Origin: Candidatus Fermentibacter sp.
Lineage (GTDB): Bacteria; Fermentibacterota; Fermentibacteria; Fermentibacterales; Fermentibacteraceae
NCBI GenBank assembly: GCA_030373045.1
Contig: JAUCPW010000009.1
Location: 1-64,000, forward strand
Length of the DNA: 64,000 bases
Direction of reading: 5' to 3'
In this document: positions 8,616 to 16,193 of the stretch, piece by piece
Layout of the letters: each line of letters begins with the position of its first letter
How positions within the stretch are numbered: the first letter of the stretch is position 1
Made by a program: the position numbers and the translations under genes
The notes under the pieces: generated by a model
The model's input: only the letters and a program-made list of their open reading frames with translations
What the model was told of the DNA's origin: nothing
Database searches by the model: none

Positions 8616-9954
8616 CCAGTTTCCTCCTGGCTTCGGCTAGTTCGTCCCTTACGATCCGCTCGTACAGGGCCAGATCTCCAACTTCGGAGGCCTCGAAGCG
8701 CATAACGAGAACAGGCTGGGTGTTGGACGCCCTTATGAGGCCCCATCCCCCGGGGAAGTCCACTCTGACCCCGTCGATGCTGGTGGTCGGGAAGCGGCTC
8801 GAGATCGACTCCCGGACGAGGTCTACGATCCTGAACTTGTCCCTGTCCGGGCAGTCCTCCCTGATCTCGGGCGTGGCGTGAGCTTCGGGAAGGCCGGACA
8901 GAAGGTCGGACATGGAGCCGCCGCTCGATGATATGGTCTCGATGAGCCTGAGCGAGGCGTAGAGGGCGTCGTCGAACCCGTAGTACCTGTCGCGGTAGAA
9001 GATGTGCCCGCTCATCTCGCCGGCCAGGAGGGCGTTCTCGTCGAGCATCCTCTGCTTGATGAGGGAGTGCCCCGTCGCCGACATCACCGGCCTGCCGCCC
9101 GCGGCCTCGACCAGATCGTAGAAGATGCGCGAGGCCTTCACCTCCGAGATGACGGTCGCGCCGGGATTGTCCTCGAGGAGAGCAAGAGCGAGCACGGTGA
9201 GGACCCTGTCGCCGAACACCGTCCGGCCGCGGTCGTCCACCACGCCCAGCCTGTCGGCGTCTCCGTCGAAGGCTATCCCCAGGTCGGCCTTCTCGGATAC
9301 CACGGCCTCCTTCAGGACCGCGAGGTTCTCCTCGACGGTCGGATCCGGGTGGTGGTTCGGGAAGCGTCCGTCCATCCCGCAGAACAGAGGCACTACCCTG
9401 CAGCCCAGCTCACCCAGGATCCTGCAGGCGGGCATGCCGCCCGTGCCGTTGCCCGCGTCGACCACGACCTTGAGCGATCTCTCCAGGCAGAACTCCGCCC
9501 GGAGCCGGTCCATGTAGGGTTCCAGGACGTCCATCCGCCCGATCGCCGGTTCGCTGAACTCCCGAGGGGCCCGGGAGTCGGCCAGTACAGCGATCTCGTC
9601 GCCGGAGAGGGTATGAGTGCCCTTCATCAGCTTGAAACCGTTGTATTCCGGGGGGTTGTGGCTCCCGGTGATCATGGCCGTGGCGTCGGGGCCCGCGGTG
9701 TAGGCCGCGAAATAGGTCATGGGCGTGGTCTGCACCCCGAGGTCGACTATCCGGGCACCTGCGGATGCGGCGCCGATGGCGAGCTGTCCGGACAGAGCGC
9801 CTCCCGAGAGGCGGCAGTCCCGACCTATGGCCAGGAGGCCTCCGTGGCCGGCCAGCATCCCCGTGGCGTATCCGATCGTGCGGACCGTCAGGTCGTCGAG
9901 GTCCTCCGGGTAGAGGCCCCTGATGTCATACTTCCTGAAGATCTCTCTGTTCAT
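8587..9954 (-). CDS. Phosphomannomutase/phosphoglucomutase (AlgC/ManB family)
   Basis: A 455-residue cytoplasmic enzyme interconverting hexose 1- and 6-phosphates. All four alpha-D-phosphohexomutase landmarks are visible: the phosphoserine loop TGSHNPPEYNG, the Mg site DGDADRLG, the sugar-ring loop GEMSGH and the phosphate-binding loop RASNTQPVLVMRFE. The start MNREIFRKYDIRG is typical. It would feed nucleotide-sugar synthesis for surface polysaccharides; a rmlC homologue and several glycosyltransferases occur elsewhere in the window. Specificity for mannose or glucose cannot be read from the sequence. It overlaps its neighbours by 29 nt on both sides. Confidence 0.92.
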   Translation of the reverse strand: MNREIFRKYDIRGLYPEDLDDLTVRTIGYATGMLAGHGGLLAIGRDCRLSGGALSGQLAIGAASAGARIVDLGVQTTPMTYFAAYTAGPDATAMITGSHNPPEYNGFKLMKGTHTLSGDEIAVLADSRAPREFSEPAIGRMDVLEPYMDRLRAEFCLERSLKVVVDAGNGTGGMPACRILGELGCRVVPLFCGMDGRFPNHHPDPTVEENLAVLKEAVVSEKADLGIAFDGDADRLGVVDDRGRTVFGDRVLTVLALALLEDNPGATVISEVKASRIFYDLVEAAGGRPVMSATGHSLIKQRMLDENALLAGEMSGHIFYRDRYYGFDDALYASLRLIETISSSGGSMSDLLSGLPEAHATPEIREDCPDRDKFRIVDLVRESISSRFPTTSIDGVRVDFPGGWGLIRASNTQPVLVMRFEASEVGDLALYERIVRDELAEARRKLDVEAEHRGY

Positions 9955-10765
9955 CCGGTTCCCCCTGCGATCCTCGCGGAGCGGAGATGGTGGGGAGCTC
10001 GATCGTGAACTGGCCCTTCTTCGCAGCCTCCTGTATCCAGCCGCCGTGTCCGGCGACTATCTGCCTCGCGAGTTCCAGCGACAGCAGGGAGGGCGATGCT
10101 TCCGTGTTCACAGAGCCTCTATAGTCGAGCGAAACTCGGGCGGTTCCCTCCCCTGCGGACAGGTCGACATGGACCATGCCGCCCCTTCCGGCGAACCGTT
10201 CCGTCTCCGAGACGATCGCATCGAAGGCCTGCCGCAGGTATCCCTCGTCACCCGCCACGAGCACGCCCGTGTCCATGGCGACAGTCATCGAGACGCCCCG
10301 CTCCGACAGACGGGCGGAGGATGCCTGCACCACGTCCGTGAGCACGGCTTCGAGATCGGTGACCGCACCGCCCGAGAGCGGCGGCGAGGCCGACTTCCCC
10401 GAGAGCTTGTCCAGTGTGACTATCTCGCCGATCAGGTCGATGAACTTGCCTATGTTGTCGATCTCCTTGGAGAGGAGGCCGAGCTGCTCCTTCATCCATT
10501 CCGGGCATTCCAGCGGACGGGATATCTCCTCCGTCGCCGACCGGATGGACTCGAGCGGTTTCTTGAGGGACTGGCCTATCCTGGACAGCAGTTCCGAGCG
10601 CAGATTGGCCGCGGAATCGAGTTCCGCGAGCGCTCCGTCGAGATCGCGCCTGAGGGCTTCGTTACGCCTGCGGGCAGAGTTCAGCCGGCGCCTCGTGATC
10701 TCCAGTGCGAACAGGGCGCCGATGATCAGGAGAGCAGCGAGCCAGAAAGGGACGCTCTCGATCAT
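9926..10765 (-). CDS. Degenerate membrane histidine-kinase-like protein (no acceptor His)
   Basis: A 279-residue protein with an N-terminal helix (VPFWLAALLIIGALFALEI), a coiled coil, a HisKA-like helical hairpin and a HATPase-like domain. Aligning SRIGQSLKKPL with the usual ANVSHELRTPL puts Gln65 where the phospho-acceptor His belongs. The ATP-binding N-box is unrecognisable (IVSETERF), the G1 box lacks DxGxG (LDYRGSVN), and the last helix region keeps only ELARQIVAGHGGWI. So it is probably a pseudokinase: a sensor or scaffold that does not autophosphorylate. No response regulator is adjacent. The neighbouring TPR protein may be a partner. Confidence 0.7.
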   Translation of the reverse strand: MIESVPFWLAALLIIGALFALEITRRRLNSARRRNEALRRDLDGALAELDSAANLRSELLSRIGQSLKKPLESIRSATEEISRPLECPEWMKEQLGLLSKEIDNIGKFIDLIGEIVTLDKLSGKSASPPLSGGAVTDLEAVLTDVVQASSARLSERGVSMTVAMDTGVLVAGDEGYLRQAFDAIVSETERFAGRGGMVHVDLSAGEGTARVSLDYRGSVNTEASPSLLSLELARQIVAGHGGWIQEAAKKGQFTIELPTISAPRGSQGEPDEQRDLQEV

Positions 10766-10828
10766 TGCGGCACTTTCTCCGGGGATTCGGTGAAGGGGTG
10801 CTCCGGGCTTCCTGCCCGGGACGCCCCC

Positions 10829-12574
10829 CTACTCGACACGGGCCTGGATCCGCACCAGGACCGGGTCCAGCTTCTCGGCCGCCTTCCTCTCGGCTTCCGC
10901 CTGCCGCTTCCTTCCCGTGGCCTCGAACACCTGGGCGGTGTTGAGGTGGAATCCGACGAGGGCGACGGTATCCTTGCCGGCCAGGGTCATCCCCTTCTGG
11001 AAGTGCTCCTCCGCTTCGTCGAACCGGCCCATGTTGAGGTAGCACCTGCCGAGCATCTCGCGGGCCTTGATGCGGTGTTCGGGGCTGGCCAGGACCTGGC
11101 TGAACTCGTCCACCGCCTCGCGGAGCAGCCCCATCTCCCTGTAGGCTATGCCCAGGTCGTAGTGGGTGTTGTAGTCGTCGGACGGGACGGCGGCCTCGAT
11201 GCCGTCCTGGAACTCCTTGACCAGCGCCGCGAGGGCGCGGGCCGAATCGGAGTCGAACATGCGGTCGATGTCGGCCAGGATCGACGCGATGTCGGCGTAG
11301 TTGTCGGCGTCGGCCAGGCCGGGCCGCACGCCCTCGAGCAGGGTCACGGCCATCGTGAAGTCGGGATCCGCCTGTACGGACGCATCCAGTGCGGCCACGG
11401 CCTCGTGAGGGCTGTCGTTGAGAAGGTACGCGACGGCGAGCCTGTAGAGCGATCGGGCCTGGCCCTCCGGGCCGAGAGAGGTCCTGGTGCGCACCAGCTC
11501 GCGCGCCGCCGCCAGGGATTCTGGGCAGATGTCGAGAACGCCCTCGAGAAGCTCGAAGACCATCTTCTCCCTGCCCGTCGCCCTGTATATCTCGGCCGCC
11601 TTCAGATATGCCTCGACCGCGCCGTAGAAGTCGCTGACATCGAGCAGGAGGTTGCCCAGCTCCACGTAGCCGAGGGCGTCGCCGGGGCGCTTCTCGAGGC
11701 GCTGCTTCATGTCGAGCACCTGTTTGGAGAGCGCCTCGCGCACCTGCCGGGTGGAGACCAGCCCCATGTCCACGAGCACGTCGCCGAGCCTCTTGTGGTC
11801 GCGCGAAGCGAGCTGGATCTCGAGACCCCTGAGGACGTCGCTCGCTTTGAGGAGGCCGTCGGCTACGAAGTACTCCCCTATCCGCTTCCGCTGGGGGACC
11901 TCGGGCTCCTCCTCCGCGTCATCGGCCTCTATGATGTCGCCCGAGTCGAAGGCGACCTGCTCTATCTTGATCTCCTCCTCGACGGTCTCCTTCGGCCTGA
12001 GTTCCTGGCGGAGCTCCTCGAGCATGCTGACCATCTTCTTGTGCTCGGGGAAGCCCCTCTCTGCAGCCATGGAGACGCAGCGGTCGAGGATGCTCTCCTT
12101 CTTCTGCACGAAGGCCACCCTGGCCAGGCGGAGCACCCAGTTCCTGTCCTCGGGATCCAGCCTGGCGAGCGCCGTCAGGGCCGTGAGGACCATGGGATCG
12201 TTCTTGTCGGTGGCGCTCTTCAGGAATGCGACATACTCGCGGCGCGCCTGATCGGGCTTGCTCTGCTCGTCGAAGCAGGCGCCCATGACGAAATGGGCCG
12301 AGGCGAAGGACGGTTCGGCCCTCAGGGCCTTCCTGCTCACGGACAGGGCCACCATGTGCAGCCCGTCCTTCATGTAGAGCTCGGACGCCCTGGCGAAGTG
12401 CACCAGGGCCTCGTCCTTGCGCTTGAGCTTGAGCAGCACGTCCCCCGCGCTGTTGTGGACCGAAGCCTCCTCCGGGTCCTCCTTCAGGACCGCCTGGAAG
12501 ACGCGGAGGGCGCTGTCCAGCTTGCCCTTCTGGAGCAGGTCGTGCGCCTTCTTCTTCAGGGAGATGTCGGCCAT
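10829..12574 (-). CDS. TPR protein with an internal GspE/MshE N-terminal-type domain
   Basis: A 581-residue cytoplasmic protein with no signal peptide. TPR repeats occupy about residues 1-130 and 310-570 (for example AHDLLQKGKLDSALRVFQAVL and HYDLGIAYREMGLLREAVDEF). Between them, about residues 230-290, lies RIGEYFVADGLL...RLGDVLVDMGLVSTRQVREAL, the GxxLVxxGLxxxxQ pattern of the T2SSE_N/MshEN domain. That domain binds c-di-GMP in some type II secretion and pilus ATPases. A role in assembly or regulation of an envelope machine is plausible. It lies 63 nt upstream of the pseudokinase gene. Confidence 0.75.
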   Translation of the reverse strand: MADISLKKKAHDLLQKGKLDSALRVFQAVLKEDPEEASVHNSAGDVLLKLKRKDEALVHFARASELYMKDGLHMVALSVSRKALRAEPSFASAHFVMGACFDEQSKPDQARREYVAFLKSATDKNDPMVLTALTALARLDPEDRNWVLRLARVAFVQKKESILDRCVSMAAERGFPEHKKMVSMLEELRQELRPKETVEEEIKIEQVAFDSGDIIEADDAEEEPEVPQRKRIGEYFVADGLLKASDVLRGLEIQLASRDHKRLGDVLVDMGLVSTRQVREALSKQVLDMKQRLEKRPGDALGYVELGNLLLDVSDFYGAVEAYLKAAEIYRATGREKMVFELLEGVLDICPESLAAARELVRTRTSLGPEGQARSLYRLAVAYLLNDSPHEAVAALDASVQADPDFTMAVTLLEGVRPGLADADNYADIASILADIDRMFDSDSARALAALVKEFQDGIEAAVPSDDYNTHYDLGIAYREMGLLREAVDEFSQVLASPEHRIKAREMLGRCYLNMGRFDEAEEHFQKGMTLAGKDTVALVGFHLNTAQVFEATGRKRQAEAERKAAEKLDPVLVRIQARVE

Positions 12575-13861
12575 CTATCGACTGCCCAGCCTTCCGTCCA
12601 CTCTGTTCCAGGCGGGTTTCGACGAGGTGTGGACCGAGAGAATATCGGGCGCGGCGAGGTGATAGGGTATCCCCCTGTAGTCGTCCAGGTCCCAGATGGT
12701 GAAATCGGCGTCGGCTCCCGGTGCCAGGGTGCCCTTCAGGCCGCCGAGTCCGAGCGATGCGGCCGCGTTGGCCGTGGAGGCCACGAGCGCCTCCTCGACG
12801 GTGAATCCGCACCTCGATACGGCGGTGCTGATGACGAAGGGCATGGACGGGCAGTAGCAGCTCCCCGGATTGAAGTCGGTGGCCAGGGCCACCGCCGCGC
12901 CGGCGTCGAGGAATCTCCGGCCGTCCGGGAATGCAAGACCCAGGTTGAATGCAGTGCCGGGCAGAAGGATGGCCGTCGTGCCCGAGGCGGCCAGAGCCGC
13001 CACGCCGGCATCTGCCGCAGCCAGGAGGTGGTCTGCGCTGCCCGCGCCGATCCGGGCGGCGAGTTCCGCCCCTCCGCAAGCCGTGAACTCGTCCGCGTGG
13101 ATCCGCAGACCCAGACCCGCATCGGAGGCGGCTCCGAGGAATCTCTCGCTCTGGGCTGCATCGAAGGCGCCATGCTCGCAGAATATGTCGGCGAAGACGG
13201 CGAGCCTTCTCCCTGCGACGACGGGCAGGACCTCCGAGATCAGGAAGGAGATGTAGTCGTCGGGCCTGCCTTCGTACTCGGGGGGTACGGCATGGGGGCC
13301 CATGAACGTGGGCACGATGGTCTGGTGCGATGAGCTGGACGCCTCGCGCAGGAGCTCCAGCGCGGCGATCTCGCCTTCGAGGTCGAGGGAGTACCCGCTC
13401 TTGGCCTCCAGGGTCGTGGTGCCGAACCTGAGCATGTCGGCCAGGTGCCTGTCGAGTGCGGCGGCAAGGGTTTTCCTGCCGGCCGAGCGGGTGGACCTCA
13501 TGGTGGAGGCTATGCCGCCGCCGGCGCCGGCTATCTCCAGGTAGCTCCTGCCTTCGGCGCGCATGGCATACTCGGCCTCGCGAGTGCCTGCGAAGACGGG
13601 GTGAGTGTGCGGATCCACGAAGCCGGGCATGACGAGCATGCCCCCCGCATCGAGGGTCACCGCGCATGGCGATGCTGTGACTGCGGAACGGAGTTCATCG
13701 GTGGGGCCGGTCCAGACGATCCTGCCGCCACGGCAGGCGGCGGCCCCGTCCGTCACGATTCCGAGGAGGCGGGCGTCTGCGCCGCGCCGGGCGGCGGGGC
13801 CGCCCGGCACGGTGATCAGCTGGCCCGCGTGTACGAGCAGGAAATCGGCATCAGGCAACAC
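12575..13861 (-). CDS. hutI: Imidazolonepropionase
   Basis: A 428-residue amidohydrolase that opens 4-imidazolone-5-propanoate to N-formimino-L-glutamate, the third step of histidine degradation. Metal and substrate motifs are present: DPHTHPVFAG, EAKSGYSLD, HADEFTACGG, and TDFNPGSCYCPSM near residue 320. The start is GTG 13861 (TTG 13858 is possible). No hutH, hutU or other hut gene lies in the window, so it is isolated from its pathway. It sits 10 nt after rpmA and directly in front of the TPR gene. Confidence 0.93.
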   Translation of the reverse strand: MLPDADFLLVHAGQLITVPGGPAARRGADARLLGIVTDGAAACRGGRIVWTGPTDELRSAVTASPCAVTLDAGGMLVMPGFVDPHTHPVFAGTREAEYAMRAEGRSYLEIAGAGGGIASTMRSTRSAGRKTLAAALDRHLADMLRFGTTTLEAKSGYSLDLEGEIAALELLREASSSSHQTIVPTFMGPHAVPPEYEGRPDDYISFLISEVLPVVAGRRLAVFADIFCEHGAFDAAQSERFLGAASDAGLGLRIHADEFTACGGAELAARIGAGSADHLLAAADAGVAALAASGTTAILLPGTAFNLGLAFPDGRRFLDAGAAVALATDFNPGSCYCPSMPFVISTAVSRCGFTVEEALVASTANAAASLGLGGLKGTLAPGADADFTIWDLDDYRGIPYHLAAPDILSVHTSSKPAWNRVDGRLGSR

Positions 13862-13871
13862 GCCCTGCCCA

Positions 13872-14123
13872 TCACTCCGGGAGTACGGAAGCGACCCTCC
13901 TGCTGTTCATGGTATGGAACCTGACCACGCCGTCCGCCTTGGCGAACAGGGTGTCGTCGGAACCGATCCCGACGTTGGTCCCGGGATGGATCGGAGTACC
14001 GCGCTGCCTGAGGATGATCGTGCCGGCGGTGACGAAGCTGCCGGCGGGGGCCTTCACGCCCAGTCTGCGGCCAGCGGTGTCCCTGCCGTTCCTGGAGCTG
14101 GAGCCGGATTTCTTGTGAGCCAT
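13872..14123 (-). CDS. rpmA: 50S ribosomal protein L27
   Basis: An 83-residue protein with the family signature [30 protein letters not shown] and [10 protein letters not shown]. It begins directly with MAHKK, so it lacks the Firmicutes N-terminal extension. A good ribosome site (AGGAAGG) precedes ATG 14123. Unusually, the partner genes rplU (L21) and obg, normally next to rpmA, are absent; it is wedged between a secreted peptidase gene and hutI. Confidence 0.97.
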   Translation of the reverse strand: MAHKKSGSSSRNGRDTAGRRLGVKAPAGSFVTAGTIILRQRGTPIHPGTNVGIGSDDTLFAKADGVVRFHTMNSRRVASVLPE

Positions 14124-14134
14124 GAGGTACCTTC

Positions 14135-15745
14135 CTAGTTCTGGCGTACGAGTCTGGCGGATGCAGTCCCGCTGCCGTCAGTGAGCCTGGCGATGTAGAC
14201 TCCGGCCGGCACCGGGGCGCCCTCCCCCGTTGTACCGTTCCATGTGATATCGGCACCGCCTGCCGGAACATCGGCGGCGAAGACCGAACGGCCGGTAATA
14301 TCGAAGATTGTGAGGCTTCCCTCAAGCCCTGTCGTGCAGCTGAGCGCGACAGGCCCGGAGGAGGGATTTGCCGATGCGGAGACGGCGAGGGAGCCTGCAC
14401 CGGGCGTCGAGCCTCCGATGCCCGTGGCGTCGAACACGAAGCTGACCTCGACCCTCGCCGAGGAGCCGAGCACCACGTCGGACACGGTCTGGGGCGCGAA
14501 CCCGGATACGGTGGCCGTGATGTCGTAGGTTCCGGGGAGGGCCGGCTTGGCGTAGTCGCCCATGGTGACGTCGTTGCGGCAGAACATCATCGGCTCGCTG
14601 TCGGCACCGTCCGTCCTGGTGACCTGGATGTTAGCGTCGAGAGGCGTTCCGTAGCTGTTGGTCACGGTGCCCCAGAATCCGTAGGTGCTGTTCACATAGA
14701 AGTCGAGCAGCGCCATGTAGTGCTGCGACGCAAGGAGTGGCCAGTCGGTGTACTGCTTGTCGCCGTGAACCTCTACCGTGTGGTCGATCCCGCCGTATTC
14801 GCCGTAGCTCCAGTCGTTCACGTCGCCGGTGATCACGTACCAGGCCCAGCCCTCGGTCACCCAGAATCCGGGAACCTGGCACAGGGCCGCGTAGTCGTTC
14901 GCCATGGAGACTATCAGGGTCGTGTCGGGGACGGCGGCCGAGGAGTAGTTCCACACGTAGTTGAAGCAGGCCTCCCCTCCGTGCAGCGACATGCTGGCGC
15001 AGAACGGATTGTGCAGGGAGGTCTGGGCGGGCCATTCCGTCATCGTGATGTCCCTGAGGTGCTGGGTCTCTGGTTCCGAGAACGGGCTCGATCCGCCGCC
15101 GGCACCCGGCTGCCAGTGGTAGCTGAGGTTGCGGTTCAGGTCGATGCCGTTGCCGTTGTAGCGGCTGTTGGAGAAGTAGCCGTCCGGGTTCATGACCGGG
15201 ATCACCCAGGTCTCGGCCGTCTCCACCACGTATTCGCACATCGGGCTCGTGTCGGCGTTGTCGGCCAGGTTCCTGAGGAAGTTGAGGGCCACCATGCCGC
15301 CGGCCTTCTCGTCCCCATGGATGGCGCCGATGAGGCGGAACTCGGGCTCTATCTCCTCGGTGGCCACGTTGTCGGAGACCACCACGGCGTAGATTGGCCT
15401 GCCGCCGTAGCTGCTGCCGATGTTCTCGAGCCTGCAGATGCCGGGGTTGCGCGCCACTATGGCCTCCAGGGTGTCGTTCACTGCCGCGAGCGACGGATAC
15501 GGGACGAGGGGCTCGGGCTGGGACACAGCCGCGGGCATGAAGCCCATGCGGAACAGGAGAGCCTCGCCGTCGGCATCGACGTAGATGCGCGCGCGGGAGT
15601 CGCGCACCGACTCTATGTCGAATCCCGCTGCCTCGAGTGCACGGATGTCTGCCGGGCCGACGGGGGCGATCCATACCGAGTGGTAGGCGCTTGGTTCGGA
15701 GTATGCGGCCTGGAACAGCAGGAAGAGCAGGGGCAGGAAACGCAT
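14135..15745 (-). CDS. Secreted M14 zinc carboxypeptidase with C-terminal sorting domain
   Basis: A 536-residue exported protein. Signal peptide ([16 protein letters not shown]), propeptide-like region, then a peptidase M14 domain with the zinc pair HGDEKAGG (about residue 144), substrate residues NPDGYF and DLNRN, the third zinc ligand in SLHGG, and an E in HTVEVHGDK as candidate catalytic base. A carboxypeptidase-regulatory-like beta domain ([17 protein letters not shown]) follows. A FlgD-like tail ([35 protein letters not shown]) closes the protein, as in type IX secretion cargo. It probably digests extracellular peptides. TTGACT at 15816-15821 may be part of its promoter, but no well-spaced -10 is seen. 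Confidence 0.88.
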   Translation of the reverse strand: MRFLPLLFLLFQAAYSEPSAYHSVWIAPVGPADIRALEAAGFDIESVRDSRARIYVDADGEALLFRMGFMPAAVSQPEPLVPYPSLAAVNDTLEAIVARNPGICRLENIGSSYGGRPIYAVVVSDNVATEEIEPEFRLIGAIHGDEKAGGMVALNFLRNLADNADTSPMCEYVVETAETWVIPVMNPDGYFSNSRYNGNGIDLNRNLSYHWQPGAGGGSSPFSEPETQHLRDITMTEWPAQTSLHNPFCASMSLHGGEACFNYVWNYSSAAVPDTTLIVSMANDYAALCQVPGFWVTEGWAWYVITGDVNDWSYGEYGGIDHTVEVHGDKQYTDWPLLASQHYMALLDFYVNSTYGFWGTVTNSYGTPLDANIQVTRTDGADSEPMMFCRNDVTMGDYAKPALPGTYDITATVSGFAPQTVSDVVLGSSARVEVSFVFDATGIGGSTPGAGSLAVSASANPSSGPVALSCTTGLEGSLTIFDITGRSVFAADVPAGGADITWNGTTGEGAPVPAGVYIARLTDGSGTASARLVRQN

Positions 15746-15825
15746 TGCATCGCTCCCGGGTTGGGATGGGTGTATTCTGGATAGACTGGTATAAAATCGC
15801 CCGGGATGTCGTGCAAGTCAACACG

Positions 15826-16065
15826 GCGATTTCGCTCCGCGAAATCGCAGGGTAGCGTCTGAAGAAGTACGCTTCGGCCCTCTCATTGCCCGCCACGCAG
15901 GTGGATCCGGGAAGTGGCGGGCAACTGCCGGGCCTGCTTGTTCCTGCAGGCGCAGGAACAAGCGAACAGCGAGTGCGCGTGCAGCCAGCTTCCGGCTGGA
16001 TCGCTCTCGCGACTTTGCTTCGCAAAGTCACTGTCGCTTCCGCCTCGCCCGCGACGCGGGCGAGG
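15826..16065 (-). repeat. Chain of short-loop palindromes immediately 3' of tRNA-Pro
   Basis: This is the core of the longest gene-free stretch (15746-16065). It contains perfect inverted repeats with unrelated stems: 16043-16065 (10 bp, 3-nt loop), 16011-16029 (8 bp, 3-nt loop), 15985-15999 (5 bp), 15936-15963 (12 bp, 4-nt loop), 15886-15896 with 15914-15924 (11 bp, 17-nt loop) and 15826-15848 (10 bp, 3-nt loop). The first begins on the base after the tRNA CCA. No T-runs follow the stems, so they are not ordinary rho-independent terminators. Confidence 0.75.
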
Positions 16066-16142
16066 TGGTCGGGGCGGCCGGATTCGAACCGGCGACCCCC
16101 TGCTCCCAAAGCAGGTGCGCTACCGGGCTGCGCCACGCCCCG
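16066..16142 (-). tRNA. tRNA-Pro (TGG)
   Basis: A cloverleaf with acceptor CGGGGCG/CGCCCCG, anticodon stem-loop CTGCTTTGGGAGCAG (anticodon TGG), T-arm GGTTCGAATCC, discriminator A and an encoded CCA (16066-16068). It has its own promoter 9 nt upstream. Confidence 0.97.
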
Positions 16143-16150
16143 ATCGCCAC

Positions 16151-16179
16151 ATTCTACGTCCTGGAGTCCGATCATTCAA
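16151..16179 (-). promoter_or_regulatory. Promoter of tRNA-Pro
   Basis: TTGAAT (16174-16179) and TAGAAT (16151-16156) on the minus strand, 17 nt apart. The tRNA 5' end lies 9 nt after the -10. Confidence 0.75.
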
Positions 16180-16193
16180 GCCGGACAGGGGTC

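Noticed and set aside
9923-13333. Open frame of 1,136 codons on the plus strand
   Set aside because: It is the antisense of the histidine-kinase-like, TPR and hutI genes, which have clear motifs, and its translation is low-complexity Arg/Gly/Glu-rich sequence typical of high-GC antisense frames.
15746-16065. Insertion sequence or MITE in the palindrome-rich gap
   Set aside because: No target-site duplication, no terminal inverted repeats enclosing the block and no transposase fragment; stems differ from each other.
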